Assembly (NCBI RefSeq): GCF_033958435.1 | Contig: NC_134137.1 | Location: forward strand, 243,644,501-243,708,500 | From: Carettochelys insculpta | Taxonomy: Eukaryota > Chordata > Testudines > Carettochelyidae | Length of the DNA: 64,000 nucleotides | Direction: 5' to 3' | Shown: piece after piece, positions 23,185-34,189 of the stretch | Layout: each line of letters opens with the position of its first letter | Position numbering within the stretch: position 1 is the stretch's first letter | Notes under the pieces: generated by a model | The model's database searches: none | What the model was told of the DNA's origin: nothing | Seen by the model: only the letters and a program-made list of their open reading frames with translations | Program-made: the position numbers and the translations under genes

Positions 23185-24639
23185 TCTCTCTTGGGTGGTT
23201 ATGGCTAAATTAGTCTGCATCATTTTGTATCTATGATTGGGATTATTTTTTCCGATGTGAATTACTTTAGATTTATCAACATTAAAAGTAATTTACCACT
23301 TGATTGACCAATCACCTGGTTTTTCAGATCCTTCTGAAACAGTTCACTGTCTGCTTTGTTCTTAACTATCTTGAGCAGTTTGGCATCATCAGCAAATTTT
23401 GCCACCTCAGCGTTTACTCCTTTCCCCAATTTGTTTACTAATACATTGAATAGGATTGGTCCCAGTACAGACCCATGGGGGACACCACTAGTTACCTCTG
23501 TCCATTCTGAAAACTGACCATTTATTCCTAACCTTTGTTTCCTGTCTTTTAACCAGTTATCAATCTGTGCATGGTCCTTCCCTCTTGACCCATGACAGCT
23601 TTCTGGCAATCAGAGATGGGGATATGCTTTTAGATGGGGATACACGTAGCATTAATTTGGATCCCAGTGCATATAAGGATAACAGGGAATAAAATGGAGG
23701 ACAAAACAACTACAGGAACTGTAAGACATAGGGGGACTAACATAGAAATACCCTCAAATCAACAAATAACAAGCATTCCTGGAGAACCTTGGAGAACGAC
23801 AACTTTATCAGTTCATGAGCATGAGTAACAAGCAGTCCTGTAGCACTAACAAGTTTATCAGGTCAAGTTTGTTCGTCTCGACGGTGCTCCAGAACTGCTT
23901 GTCATTTGTGAAGCTACAGATTAACACTGCTGCCCCCTCTGAGCTTAAATAACAGACATTCAGAAGCCTACTGTAGAAAAATTTGAAAGAAGGATGGCAA
24001 AAAAAATGGATGAAAAAAGAGGAAAAATTGTTTTAACTTGTACTTCAGAGTTGAGGTTAAGGACCTGCCTCAAGGCCAGGAGTGGGTAAGTGGAGTGATT
24101 TTGTTTGGAGTACTAAGTGGCCATTGTGGTTTAAATGCACCCTATTTAAATCAACAAACACAAAGGACTGTGTCCAGGCAAGGCACTGCATTTAGCCATA
24201 TGGAGTAGAAATCTATCAGCCTCACAAGGAAGCTTGCACAAACTCAGACAATCATCTTTCTGTCCAAATGCAAACGAATGGACATCATACCAAATGGACT
24301 AAAGGTGAAAAATCCTTTGCAATCTACATACTGCACAGACTACAGTGAGAGACTATGCCACACACTCTCGAAGAAACTGAGGAACCACCTAATCAGCATC
24401 CTGTACAACAAACAGGAGAACTCAAAAAAGAGCTCTCAAATCTGGAGTCTTTCATAAAAAAAACAACCTTCAACACAAACTTCCACACTGCTGAACTTTA
24501 CTAAAATAAGACAGGAGATTTACATTAGACACTTCACTGCTCTACAGAGGAGAAAGGACTGCAAGCTGTCTAAACTCCTGCCTGCCACACAGAGCCACAG
24601 CAGTGGTACCACTAACTCAGCCAGCAATATTGTCAATCT

Positions 24640-26114
24640 GTCCAGCTACACACTCAGCTCAGCAGAAGAGTCTGCTCTTTCTCAGGGACTCTCTTTTTGC
24701 CCCACCACCCGCACAAACATGATACAGTTCTGCAGTGATCTGGAAGCCTACTTTCGCCATCTCAGACTCAAATAATACTTTCAACACAACACTGACCAGC
24801 ACACCATTACACAGACACCCTCCCAGCAGCACAAGATGAATAACTCCACATGGACTCCTCCTGAGGGTAGAAATAACAGTCTGGACCTATACATAGAAAG
24901 CTTCCGCCAACGCGCACAGGCAGAAATTGTGGAGAAACAGCATCATTTGCCTCACAACCTCAGTTGTGCGGAATGCAATGCCATCCACAGCCTCAGAAAC
25001 AACTCTGACATTATAATCAAAGAGGCAGATAAAGGAGGAGCTACTGTCATCATGAATAAGTCTGACTACCAGAAGGCTTCCAGACAACTCTCCAATACCA
25101 GATTTGACAGGCTACTTTCCTCAGATTCCACTGAGGAATACACTAAGAAACTACACTATCTTCTCAGGACACTCCCTACACAAGCACAAGAACAGATTTA
25201 TACCAACACACCTCTAGAGCCCCATCCGGGACTATTCTACCTACTACCCAAGATCCACAAACCTGGAAATCGTGGACACCCCATCATCTCGGGCATTGGC
25301 ACTCTCACTGAAGGACTGTCTGGTTATGTGGACTCTCTCCTCAGACCCTATGCCACCAGCACTCCCAGCTATCTCTGAGACACCACTGACTTCCTGAGAA
25401 AACTGCAATACACTGATGACCTACCAGAAAACACTATCCTAGCCACCATGGATGTAGAGGCTCTCTATACCAACATCCCACACAAAGATGGAATAAATGC
25501 TGTCCAGAACAGTATCCCTGATGATGCTACAGCACATCTGATGGCTGAGCTCTGTAACTTTATCCTTACACACAACTACTTCAGATTTGGTGACGATATA
25601 TACCTTCAAATCAGCGGCACAGCTATGGGTACCCGCATGGCCCCTCAATATGCCAATATTTTCATGGCTGACCTGGAACAGCGCTTCCTTAGCTCTTGTC
25701 CACTAACACCCCGTCTCTACTTACACTACATTGATGACATCTTCATCATCTGGACCCATGGGAAGGAGACTCTGGAGGAATTCCATCGGGACTTCAACAA
25801 CTTTCACGCCAACATCAACCTCAGCCTGGAACAGTCTACACAGGAGATCCACTTCCTGGACACCATGGTGCTAATACACGATGGCCACATCAATACCACC
25901 CTGTACTGTAAACCCACTGACCGCTACGCCTACCTTCATGCCTCCAGCTTCCATTGCAGACACATCACACGATCTATCGTCTACAGCCAAGCACTAAGAT
26001 ATAACTGCATTTGCTCCAACCCCTCCGACAGAGACAAACACCTACAGGATCTCTACCAAGCAGTCTTGAAACTGCAATACCCACCTGAGGAAGTGAAAAA
26101 ACAGAGCCAGATGT
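24640..26114 (+). pseudogene. Penelope-like reverse transcriptase
   Basis: The frame is open from about 24640 to 26114 except for TAA at 24773-24775 and TGA at 25376-25378. Penelope RT signatures occur in order: DIIIKEADKGGATVIMNKSD, LFYLLPKIHKPGNRGHPIIS, TMDVEALYTNIPH, GTAMGTRMAPQYANIFMADL and the catalytic YIDD box (25727-25738), followed by HFLDTMV and YCKPTDRYAYLHASSFH. All catalytic motifs I can check are intact apart from the two stops. The protein would copy element RNA at a nick made by the linked endonuclease. A frameshift near 26100 separates it from the endonuclease domain. Confidence 0.85.
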
Positions 26115-26872
26115 GTGCCACGAATCCTCTTACTACAGGACAAGCCCAAGAGAGAAACCAACAGAACACCACTAGCCATCACCTACAGTCCTCAGCTAAA
26201 ACCTCTACAGCGCATCATCAGGGATTTACAACCCATCCTGGACAATGATCCCCCACTTTCACAGGCCTTGGGAGGCAGACCAGTCCTTGCCCACAGACAA
26301 CCTGCCAACCTGAAGCAAATCCTAACCAGCAACTATACACTGGACCACAGTCACTCTAACTCAGGGACCCATCCATGTAACAAACCTCGTTGCCAGCTCT
26401 GCCCATATATCTACACCAGCAACACCATTACAGGACCTAACCAGATCAGCCACACCATCGTGGGTTCATTCAGCTGCACATCTACCAATATAATTTATGC
26501 CATCATGTGCCAGCAATGCCCCTCTGCTATATATATTGGACAAACTGGACAGTCTCTACATAAAAGAATAAACGCACACAAATCAGATATCAGAAATGGC
26601 AATATACAAAAACCCATATGAGAGCTCGTCAATCTCCTGGGCCACACAGTAGCAGATTTAAAAGTAACTATCCTACAGCAAAAAAATGTCAGGACCAGAC
26701 TCCAAAGAGAAATTTCTGAGCTACAATTCATCAGCAAATTTGACGCCCTCAGCTCTGGCTTAAACACAGACTGTGAATGGCTGGCTAAATACAAAAGCAG
26801 CTTCCCCTCCCTTGGTGTTCACACCTCCAGATCAACTGCTGGTAGTAAGCCTCATCCGTGCTGACTGAGCTA
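26115..26872 (+). pseudogene. Penelope-like GIY-YIG endonuclease domain
   Basis: Continuing the RT in the +1 frame, it has a Cys cluster (HPCNKPRCQLCPYIYTS), then IIYAIMCQQCPSAIYIGQTG and QSLHKRINAHKSDIRNGN, the GIY-YIG nuclease core with the YIG motif intact (IYIG). A TGA at 26619-26621 breaks the frame, which then continues to SELQFISKFDALSSGLNTD and ends at about 26867. It is the single-strand nicking domain of endonuclease-bearing Penelope elements. The 1430-1836 fragment is its closest relative in the window. Confidence 0.85.
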
Positions 26873-26939
26873 ACCTTGTTATCCCCACCCTTGCTCTGGC
26901 TTATTTATACCTGGCCCTGCAGATTTCCAAGACCAGCCT

Positions 26940-26977
26940 CTGATAAAGTGAGTCTGTGCTCACGAAAGCTCATGCTC
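26940..26977 (+). ncRNA. Hammerhead-ribozyme-like motif in the Penelope 3' region
   Basis: CTGATAA (26940-26946) is followed by a perfect hairpin GTGAG...CTCAC, GAAA (26964-26967), a 2-bp stem III (GC TCAT GC, 26968-26975) and TC (26976-26977) at the cleavage position. Order and spacing fit a type I hammerhead with the minimal stem III known from Penelope elements. Two departures weaken it: the core CUGANGA reads CUGAUAA (conserved G replaced by A), and one extra A precedes stem II. Stem I is not obvious. This copy is probably inactive. Confidence 0.5.
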
Positions 26978-27037
26978 AAAACTTTTCTGTTAGTCTATAA
27001 GGTGCCACAGGACCGTTCGTTGCTGTGTTCATGCTGT

Positions 27038-27306
27038 GGCCTTGTCTACACTTACCTTTACCATCAGACTACTTCAGCTACATAAATTGTTGAAGTCGAC
27101 ACATCTACTGTAGTGTTTTCCACTCAATAAAGTGGATGGGGGCTCCTCTCCTGTCAATGCAGCTACTCTTCACACTTTGTTGGAGCACCAGCACTGATGG
27201 GAGTGTGTTCGGAGATCAATTTATTGCACCTTCAATGACACGATAAATCAATGCCCCGTGGCTCAATCCCTGTTGAGTTAACCCCCGGTGTAGTGAAGAC
27301 ATGTCC
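27038..27306. mobile_element. MITE abutting the Penelope 3' end
   Basis: Begins GGCCTTGTCTACACTTACC and ends GGTGTAGTGAAGACATGTCC; the ends are imperfect inverted repeats of the GTCTACAC group. The interior has inverted TCGACA-type segments. No target duplication seen. Confidence 0.55.
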
Positions 27307-27416
27307 GGTAAGGTGGAAGAAACAACTGTTCACTGTCAACGGCTCTGTAAGGGCTTTGCTCAAGAAAGGGGAAAGCTTTCCAAGGGATTTAAATGGCTTG
27401 TGATACGAGAAGTTTG

Positions 27417-27821
27417 CTCCTTCTGCCCCGAGATTGTCAGGTGATATAACCATGCCTTTCTCACACAACCCCATTTCCCCAGCATTTTTACTACGTAACG
27501 GCTATGTCTACACTAGCCCCAGAACTCCGAAAGGGGCATGATAATGAACCTAATCGAAAGACGCTAATGACATAATGGCGGCTGCAGCACTTTGGTTATA
27601 GGAATAAGAGGATTTCAAAGTGTGTGGGGGTCCTTTCAAAAAGGACCCTGTGCAGACAAGCCATGCCTCATTAGCATCTTTCAATTAGGTACATTATCAT
27701 CCCCCTTTCAAAGTTGTGGGGCTAGTGTAGATATAGCTGTTATGTGGTAAAAATGCTGGGGAAATGGGGTTGTGTGAAAAAGGCACAGTTACATCACCTG
27801 ACAGACTCGGGACAGAAGGAG
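27417..27821. repeat. Inverted duplication of flanking DNA around a central MITE
   Basis: Left arm 27417-27499 and right arm 27739-27821 are reverse complements at roughly 90% over 83 bp (CACACAACCCCATTTCCCC / GGGGAAATGGGGTTGTGTG). Between them lies the MITE 27500-27738. Sequence outside the arms does not match. Confidence 0.8.
27500..27738. mobile_element. MITE at the centre of the inverted duplication
   Basis: The ends GGCTATGTCTACACTAGCCCC and GGGGCTAGTGTAGATATAGCT are inverted repeats. The interior has paired AAGGACC/GGTCCTT-type and CTCATTAGC segments, resembling the 0.4-kb palindromes (40114, 46857). The flanks are AAC on the left and GTT on the right: inverted, not direct, copies. Confidence 0.7.
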
Positions 27822-28261
27822 AGAAGGTAAGTGGCTGGCTGTTTAGGAGTGATAGCCAGTGGTCCAGTCATGTCTGTTTTGACAAAAAGAAAAAAATCTA
27901 TGAGTGGCATCACAGGCAGCAAGTAAGGTGCTAAGGAAGGCCTTAAGCTAAGGTCTGCAGGAGTCTACATACACTTGGGTGCCCACTGGTCTATGCTAGA
28001 ATAATGAAGGCCACAAGGACCAGAGCCCAGCTTAGGCTGAGGAGGGGACTCCAGGGGAATTAGCCGAAAGGGCTGAGAATAGGGCCCAGAAAGTGTCCAG
28101 AAGAGAAGCCTCTGAAGTGCAGCAAATACTCTTTCAGTGAGGTTTTAGTTTGGGCTCCCCCAGCTAGGGAGTCTGCACACCAGCTTAGACTGGCTGTCAT
28201 CTGCGCCCCCTCGGTGCAAAGACCCGTCACCAACTATCTCCTTCCCTGCAGTGTAATAAGT

Positions 28262-28390
28262 TTCAGAGGGACAGCCATGCTAGTCTGTGCCAGAAAAAAC
28301 AGCAAAGAGTCCTGTGGCACCTTAAAGACCAACAAATCTATTTGGGCACAAGGCTTTGTTGGTTGGATCTCTCGTCAGGTGCATAAAGTG
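28262..28390 (-). repeat. Penelope terminal block, antisense arm
   Basis: GAGGGACAGCCATGCTAGTC, AGAGTCCTGTGGCACCTTAA and CAACAAATCTATTTGGGCAC are the antisense terminal block. A matching sense arm (29175-29237) lies beyond the hAT relic at 28450-29172, so the two may be the split halves of one inverted dimer. Confidence 0.6.
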
Positions 28391-28449
28391 GAAACAACAG
28401 GTTGGCGGGTATATATAAATACATAGATGGGAGTGTTCCATTACTATGT

Positions 28450-29172
28450 AGAGGAACAGTGCTAATTAGGCCAATTTGTACCCTGGGAGCAGCAGCCTAG
28501 GAAGCTCTGTCCCCTGCTTTGGGTTACAGGCACCTCCTCCATTGCTCCCATTGGCCGGAAATCCCAGCAAATGAGAGCAGCAGTGGAAGGTGCCTTCCAG
28601 CCCAGGACATCATGGAGCAACCTGTGCCACCATCCCCTCCCCTTCACCTGCAGAGCCACACCAGGTCCCCATCCATGCCCACCTCCCACTCCCTACTCCT
28701 GTACCCCCTCCCACCCAAACCCCGCACCCTCAACCTGCTCCTGCTTCCTACCTCCTGCTCAGGTCCTGCACTCTCAACCCCAGCCCCCTCCTGCACCCTA
28801 CTTCCAGCCCCCTACCCTGCTGCTTCTCCCTACTACCCACCCAGACTCTGCCCCCCAACCCTCAACCTGCTCACTGGCAGCCCTCTCCTACAGACTGAAA
28901 TCCTCATTTTTAGCCCCAATCCAGAGAGAGGGGCCCAAAAAAATGTACTAGTCCTAGGCCCCCAGATGAGTTAATCTGGCCTGGGGGTGAGGGACCCTGA
29001 GCCTGCAATGTGAGGGGAACCCTGGCACTCTGAGTTCCATGTGTGAGGTGAGTGTTTCTCTTCTTTTTTCTGCATATCATTTGGGGGGCCACATCCATGA
29101 GTTGGGCAGGTTGTTTTTGCTTCTCGTTTTTGTGTGCCCCCCCATGCAAAAAAAGGTTCCTCACCCCTGGCT
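28450..29172 (+). mobile_element. hAT-type relic
   Basis: Ends in CCTCACCCCTG, the complement of a hAT CAGGGGTGRG terminus, and shares the CTCCCATTGGCCGG segment and C-rich body with 15906-17040. The left end is uncertain. Open frames over the C-rich part are compositional. Confidence 0.5.
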
Positions 29173-29174
29173 TA

Positions 29175-29237
29175 TGCTCTAATCAATTTGTTATTCTTTA
29201 AAGTGCCACAGGACTCCACATTGTTTTTGTGTAACAA
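29175..29237 (+). repeat. Penelope terminal block, sense fragment
   Basis: CTTATGCTCTAATCAATTTG, then TTCTTTAAAGTGCCACAGG: the sense-strand terminal block without its hammerhead half. Confidence 0.6.
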
Positions 29238-29454
29238 GGGATACCACGGGCAAATCTCTCAAGCGCCTTATGCCCCAAAGTGCCAAAGTCATTTTTGAAA
29301 TGTGGACTTTGGGCTCCTGAAGTGCTTTTGAAAACTTTATTCAGAATTTTCATTCCTATGGAAGCTGTCCCCACTCCTTTTCCGTTTTTTTTCCTTCTTC
29401 TTACAGCACAATAGCACAGTCACTCAGTCATTGCTGATTAACTGATTTCACAGC

Positions 29455-30885
29455 TTTTATTAATGAACCCAAATTCTCCACCTCCCTGGTCTCCTGGTCT
29501 TATATTTGCTGTAATACCTCTCTATAGCTTCACATTGTTCCTCTAAACATTTCTCCTTATTCTTTCTGGCTGCTTTCTTTACCTTGTTGCATTTCACCCT
29601 ATATTGTTGTGCTGCCATCTCAGAAACATCTCTTCCGCTCTTCAACACTCTCTTCTCTTGAACCAACTTCAGTGTCTCCTGGGTAATCCACTTCTCATTG
29701 ATCTTTTCTTCTTATGGAACAGTCCGCTCAATTGCCTCTTCCATAGCGATGGCTCTCCCTCTGACTCTCTTATCTAGGTCTTTCTCTGTGGTGATATTCT
29801 TAACCTTCTCTTTGAGTGCTGCTCTATATGCATTCCTTGTTTCTTCCTCACATAGACTCACCACGTCTCTTCTTTTCTTAAACTGTGTCTTACACGTTCT
29901 TTTGAGTTTTATCTTGATGTTTGCGATCACTAGACTGTGGTCTGAGTCTATATCTGCTCCTTGGAAAGTTCAGCACTGCTGTACTGATGTTATCCATCGT
30001 CTTATCAAAATCATATCTATCATGTTCTTGGTCTTCCTGTCATTCAATCCCCACGTCCACTTCCCACAGTCCTTTTGTTGGAATCTCGTGTTGTAGATCA
30101 CCATCTCATGCTCTGTAGCAAACTCTAGCAGTTTTTTACCTCGTTTGTTTCTTTTTCCATGTCCAAACTTTCTCATGACTCTCTCCCAAACTTCGTTATC
30201 TGTTCCAACCTTCGCATTCCAATCTCCTCCGATGATCAACACATCTTTCTTTGGTATCTCCTCCACTGTCTTTGTCAAGTCTATAGAATAGCTCAATCTC
30301 TTCCTCTGTGCTGTCCGACAGGGGTGCATACACCTGAATGATTGAGATGTTGAACGGTTTTGCTTCAAATCTTACTACAGTCTTACTACCGTCATTCTTG
30401 CACTCACCAGTTTGTATCCTAATAATGCTCTTCCAGCTGTTTTGCTAAGAAGGAATCCAACTCCTGCTTCATGCTTTGTTTTATTTCCTGGCCAAATGAC
30501 TTCACAACCGCATATTTCTCCTGATCCTGTCCAGCACATCTCTGCCTGTCCAAGGATATCACATCAGTATCTCTCCATCACCTTCCAAAGCAGCTCTAAT
30601 TTTCCAGTTGCCCACAGTGTTAGGACGTTCCATGTTCCAATGGATTGCATATGTGTTAGCTGTAATTTTCTTTCGGTAGCCAACTTATCAACCCAACCCC
30701 GATTGCTCGATTGGTATCGCAGACCTTGTTTAACCAGGTGATGTCCGAACTGGCATCTTTTATCATTTAGTTGTACTGGCATCAGATTTCATTCTTATTG
30801 CTGTTCGATGGTCAGCACATCAACACACATCTGACCAATCCTCCTCCTTCATCCAGGCTTGGGACTGGCATGGAGCTCATACAAG
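29455..30885 (-). pseudogene. LINE 5' half (endonuclease), inverted
   Basis: Minus-strand pieces run 5' to 3' from about 30780 to 29460. They are SIGTWNVLTLWATGKLELL (endonuclease start), KDVLIIGGDWNAKVGTDNEV and YNTRFQQKDCGKWTW (endonuclease core), then KCLEEQCEAIERYYSKYKTR (linker before RT). These belong to an apurinic-type LINE endonuclease. The 3' limit of this inverted half corresponds to where the plus-strand half at 30886 begins. Frameshifts are present. See the twin-priming finding. Confidence 0.75.
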
Positions 30886-32640
30886 CTTCACAGCAGAGTT
30901 TAGGAATATTAATAGGAAATGGCAACCAAAGCAGATGGTGATCAAAGATGAGAATGAAGAAGTGCTCATGAACAGCGAGAAGATTGTGCAGCGACGGATG
31001 AGATATTGCACCGATCTATACAAAGCACAGTTGGACCCGAGTGTTTCAGAGAAACTGATAGAAGAACTGAAAGAGATATCTGCACCAAGCATCAAGAGTG
31101 AGACCGATATTTTGAAGGAGGAAGTAGAAAGAGCAGTGAAACAACTAAAGAAGAACAAGAGCCCTGGAAATTATAAGATCACGGGAGAGATGATCAAATA
31201 TGGCGGAGAAAGCATGATTCTGGAAATACACCAACTATGTAATATAGCATGGAATGAAGGGAAGCTGCCTAAGGAATGGACAAGATCTGTGCTAGTGACA
31301 ATACCCAAGAAAGCAAGTACATTGGAGTGCAAGAACTACAGAACAATTGCCCTAATGAGTCATCTAGGTAAGGTGCTGATGATGATACTGACTGAGAGAC
31401 TAAGATCGCAGATAGAAGAACAATAGCAGCTGAGCAAGCAGGGTTCAGAAAAGATAGAAGTACCATACAGCAGATATTGGCACTAAGACTGATAGCAGAG
31501 AAAGCTTGACGAAAGAACAAGAACATATACACTTGCTTCATCAATGTTCAAAAGGCATTTGACAGTATAGATCAGAAAGTGACTTGGGCGGTGTTGGAAT
31601 CATATGGAGTGGATAGCAGACTGACACGGTTGTTGAAGGATATCAATGATAATGCAGAGGCAGCAGTGAGAACATGCGGGGAGTTGGGAAGTTGGTTTAA
31701 AACAAGTAGAGGTACGAGACAAGGAGATCCAATATCACCAAGTATCTTCCTCGCACATTTAGAGAAAGCAATGGACAAGATCAAGAAAGAGGTAGAAGGG
31801 ATATCTGTGCATGAGAAAAGAATTAACTAGTTGAGGTTTGTGGATGATATAGTTATCACTGAGGAAGATGAGGAGAAGCTAGCGAAAACAGTGCAGGTGT
31901 TAAACGAAGAAGGGAAGTGGTAAGGACTGATTATGAACATTGACAAAACAAAAACAATGGTATTTGGAGATAAGGAAATAGGAAGGAAGATCAGTGTTGA
32001 TAGTATTGAACAAGAAAATGTAGAGAAGTTCACATATCTGGAGAGCAACATAACATATGACCTAGACTGTAAGAAGGAAATAGCGACTAGAATAGTGAAA
32101 GCTAGAGAGAGTTTGAAGGCGATGGATAAGATCTGGAAAAGCAAAGTGATTAGCTTAAGAATGAAGCTGAGTGTCTTGAAAAACGTGTGTATTCAGCAGC
32201 ATGTTGTACGGATGTGAGACATGGGTGATATCGAAAGATTTGGAAAGAAGAATACTGGCATTCGAAAGAAGTTGTTAGAGAAAGATTCTGAGAATAAGAT
32301 GGATGCAGAAGGTCACCAGTGAGGAATTATATAGGAAGATACAGCCGAAAGAGAACCTGCTGCAGAAGGTTATAAAATGGAAACTACAACTGTTTGGGCA
32401 TATTTGCAGAATAAATGACAAACGAAAAATCAAGACCCTGGTATTTGGCATAATGGACGGTTCAAACAGGAGAGGCAGACCCAACAGAGAATGGGTAGAT
32501 GATATGGTAGATTGGTGCAGAGCTAGTCTAAAGAAACTAAGCCACTCTGCACTGGACAGGGAAAGATGGAAGGAAATAGTGAGAGAGGCATCAGACACCA
32601 ACGGGCACTGAGCCCATGGTATTGATGATGATGATAAAAT
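30886..32640 (+). pseudogene. LINE 3' half: reverse transcriptase and C-terminus
   Basis: Plus strand: NINRKWQPKQMVIKDENEEV, SPGNYKITGEMIKYGGESM and LECKNYRTIALMSHLGKVLM (RT fingers), then KAFD-type box QKAFDS at about 31552, GTRQGDPISPSIFLAHLEKA, and LRFVDDIVIT (catalytic box, about 31832). These are followed by KWKLQLFGHICRINDKRKIK and LDRERWKEIVREASDTNGH, stop, and a (GAT)n-like tail at 32622-32634. Several stops and shifts make it dead. The short GAT-type 3' end rather than poly-A points to an RTE/L2-like LINE. Confidence 0.8.
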
Positions 32641-34189
32641 TCTCCCTACTCTGTCTTTATTCCCTCTTGTCTATTTAAAAATGTTCTTGCTGTTCCCCAA
32701 CACCTGCATACTTACAATTAACCTGTTTACTCTTCTATTGTCCTTATCTTTTCCTTGCCTTTATCTTTAAGTTGCATGACTTACCCAGTTCACTTATGTA
32801 GTTAGCTTTGCTTCTCTTCATCTGTGATTATTTTTTACTTTAAAACTTTTAGTGCCCTTGCTGTTTCTTGTTCCATTACATTTTCCTGGAAAGCTGTAGT
32901 TCATTGCGCCTTAGTTGTTCACTCTGTTTGCCATCTTCACTTGTTTTCTACAGTTGTAGATTTTAATACTTTCTCCTATTGCACTTTACTCAAAAGGACC
33001 CCCAGTCCTGCAACTGGGTGCATCCAAGTCTATGGGGGTCCACAAGGGCCCAATCACACAGATCCAGTGACAGGATTGGGGTCTCAATGAACAAAGTGCA
33101 AAAGGAGAGTGTTAAAATAACTGAGCGTGAAAAACATGGAACCATACCTGCAATTAAGACATAACAGACAATTTTTTCCCAGGAAAAGTCAGGTAAGTCA
33201 ATAAGGGTTTGCATTGGTGCAAGACCCTGTCTGGCTAGACCTAATTGCAAAATCATCATATACGGTCTTCATTCTCTCCCAGCTTGCTTTCTAAAAACGA
33301 GGTCACTTGCAAGTCCAAGCATGCTGGAGTTACATTGTTTATGGTTGTAAATGTCAAAGTTACCTTCATACCATCAGTCAATTTTTCCCTACTGGTAAAG
33401 CATTCATCTACTCTTGTGGCAGGAGCCTCTGATCATGATGGCATTCTCTATGAACCCTAGGAACTTCTCTGAAGATCAGCTGTTGGCCATGTACCAGATG
33501 TCAAAACAATTAGCTGCGTTGCATCCTGTAACTTGGAACTCTCAGACTCAGCTGGTGTTAGGATTCTGTGGCCTAGGTACTTAAAGGTATTTAAGTGTCT
33601 AATTCCTGCTGAAATCAATGGGAGTTATGTGCCTGAATATCTGTGAAGATTGGGGCCTCAGTCACACACTTCTGGACAACATGAGCATCACCTCCCACTC
33701 AGACACAATCACTCTTTACTAGGATTCTGGGTTATCCTTCTCATGCTGTTGCCTCCTCAGAGGAGACCTCCAAGAACATTGCTCTGTATTTGTAGCATGT
33801 GATAAATATGCAAGAGCTGGTAATTAAAGGGTGGGAAACGCTGATGTGACATGCTCTGGATAAAGCTGAACAGATGTTATGATGCCCCACTTTTGGCAAT
33901 GAAAATATATTTCAAAAAAAAGAAGAAAAGAAACCCAAAGACTTAAATAGCTCTGGGTGCAACATGAGCAGAAGAAGAGAATGAAACATGACTCAACAAG
34001 GTGCACTTGTGGGTAAATGAGAGCAGCCGTTGCTGGCAAATGGGCCATATTTCAAAGTGAGCTGAGTTTGTTTGTGCGCAAGGTGAAGGACATAGTAGCA
34101 CTCAGAGTTCAGGTCACTGAAGCACTTCCATTCCACAGACATTTTTCCAGTCCCAGATGGAGCAAAAGACACAAGGAATCTGCCAAGAC
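32641..34189. other. Mostly unassigned intergenic DNA
   Basis: No gene recognised. Within it 33565-33665 carries CCTAGGTACTTAAAGG and AATGGGAGTTATGTGCCTGA, the same dispersed repeat as at 38915-39161. Confidence 0.4.

Larger units (their letters stand above)
19497..23620 (-). mobile_element. CR1 LINE, split by two later insertions
   Basis: Three collinear minus-strand pieces form one CR1: 19497-20181 (3' UTR and C-terminus, [26 protein letters not shown]), 22248-22374 (linker) and 23198-23620 (RT palm: QIDNWLKDRKQRLGINGQFS, SGVPHGSVLGPILFNVLVNK, FADDAKLLK). The YADD-type catalytic box reads FADD. The gaps are the 2066-bp element 20182-22247, flanked by TAT, and the LINE 22375-23184, flanked by a 13-bp duplication. 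The 5' end is truncated near 23620. Dead copy. Confidence 0.8.
23828..27037 (+). mobile_element. Penelope-like element, nearly full length
   Basis: The element contains a short inverted terminal-type segment (23828-23942), a coding region (about 24130-26872), a 3' untranslated stretch and the terminal block (26930-27037). There the GTTAGTCTATAAGGTGCCAC motif typical of the family appears. The right end is cut by, or abuts, the MITE starting at 27038. The presence of both RT and GIY-YIG endonuclease places it among the endonuclease-bearing Penelope-like elements. Only a few lesions interrupt the frame, so it is relatively young for this window. Confidence 0.82.

Noticed and set aside
30412..30741. 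Plus-strand open frames across 29.7-30.8 kb
   Set aside because: Antisense shadows of the inverted LINE endonuclease half.
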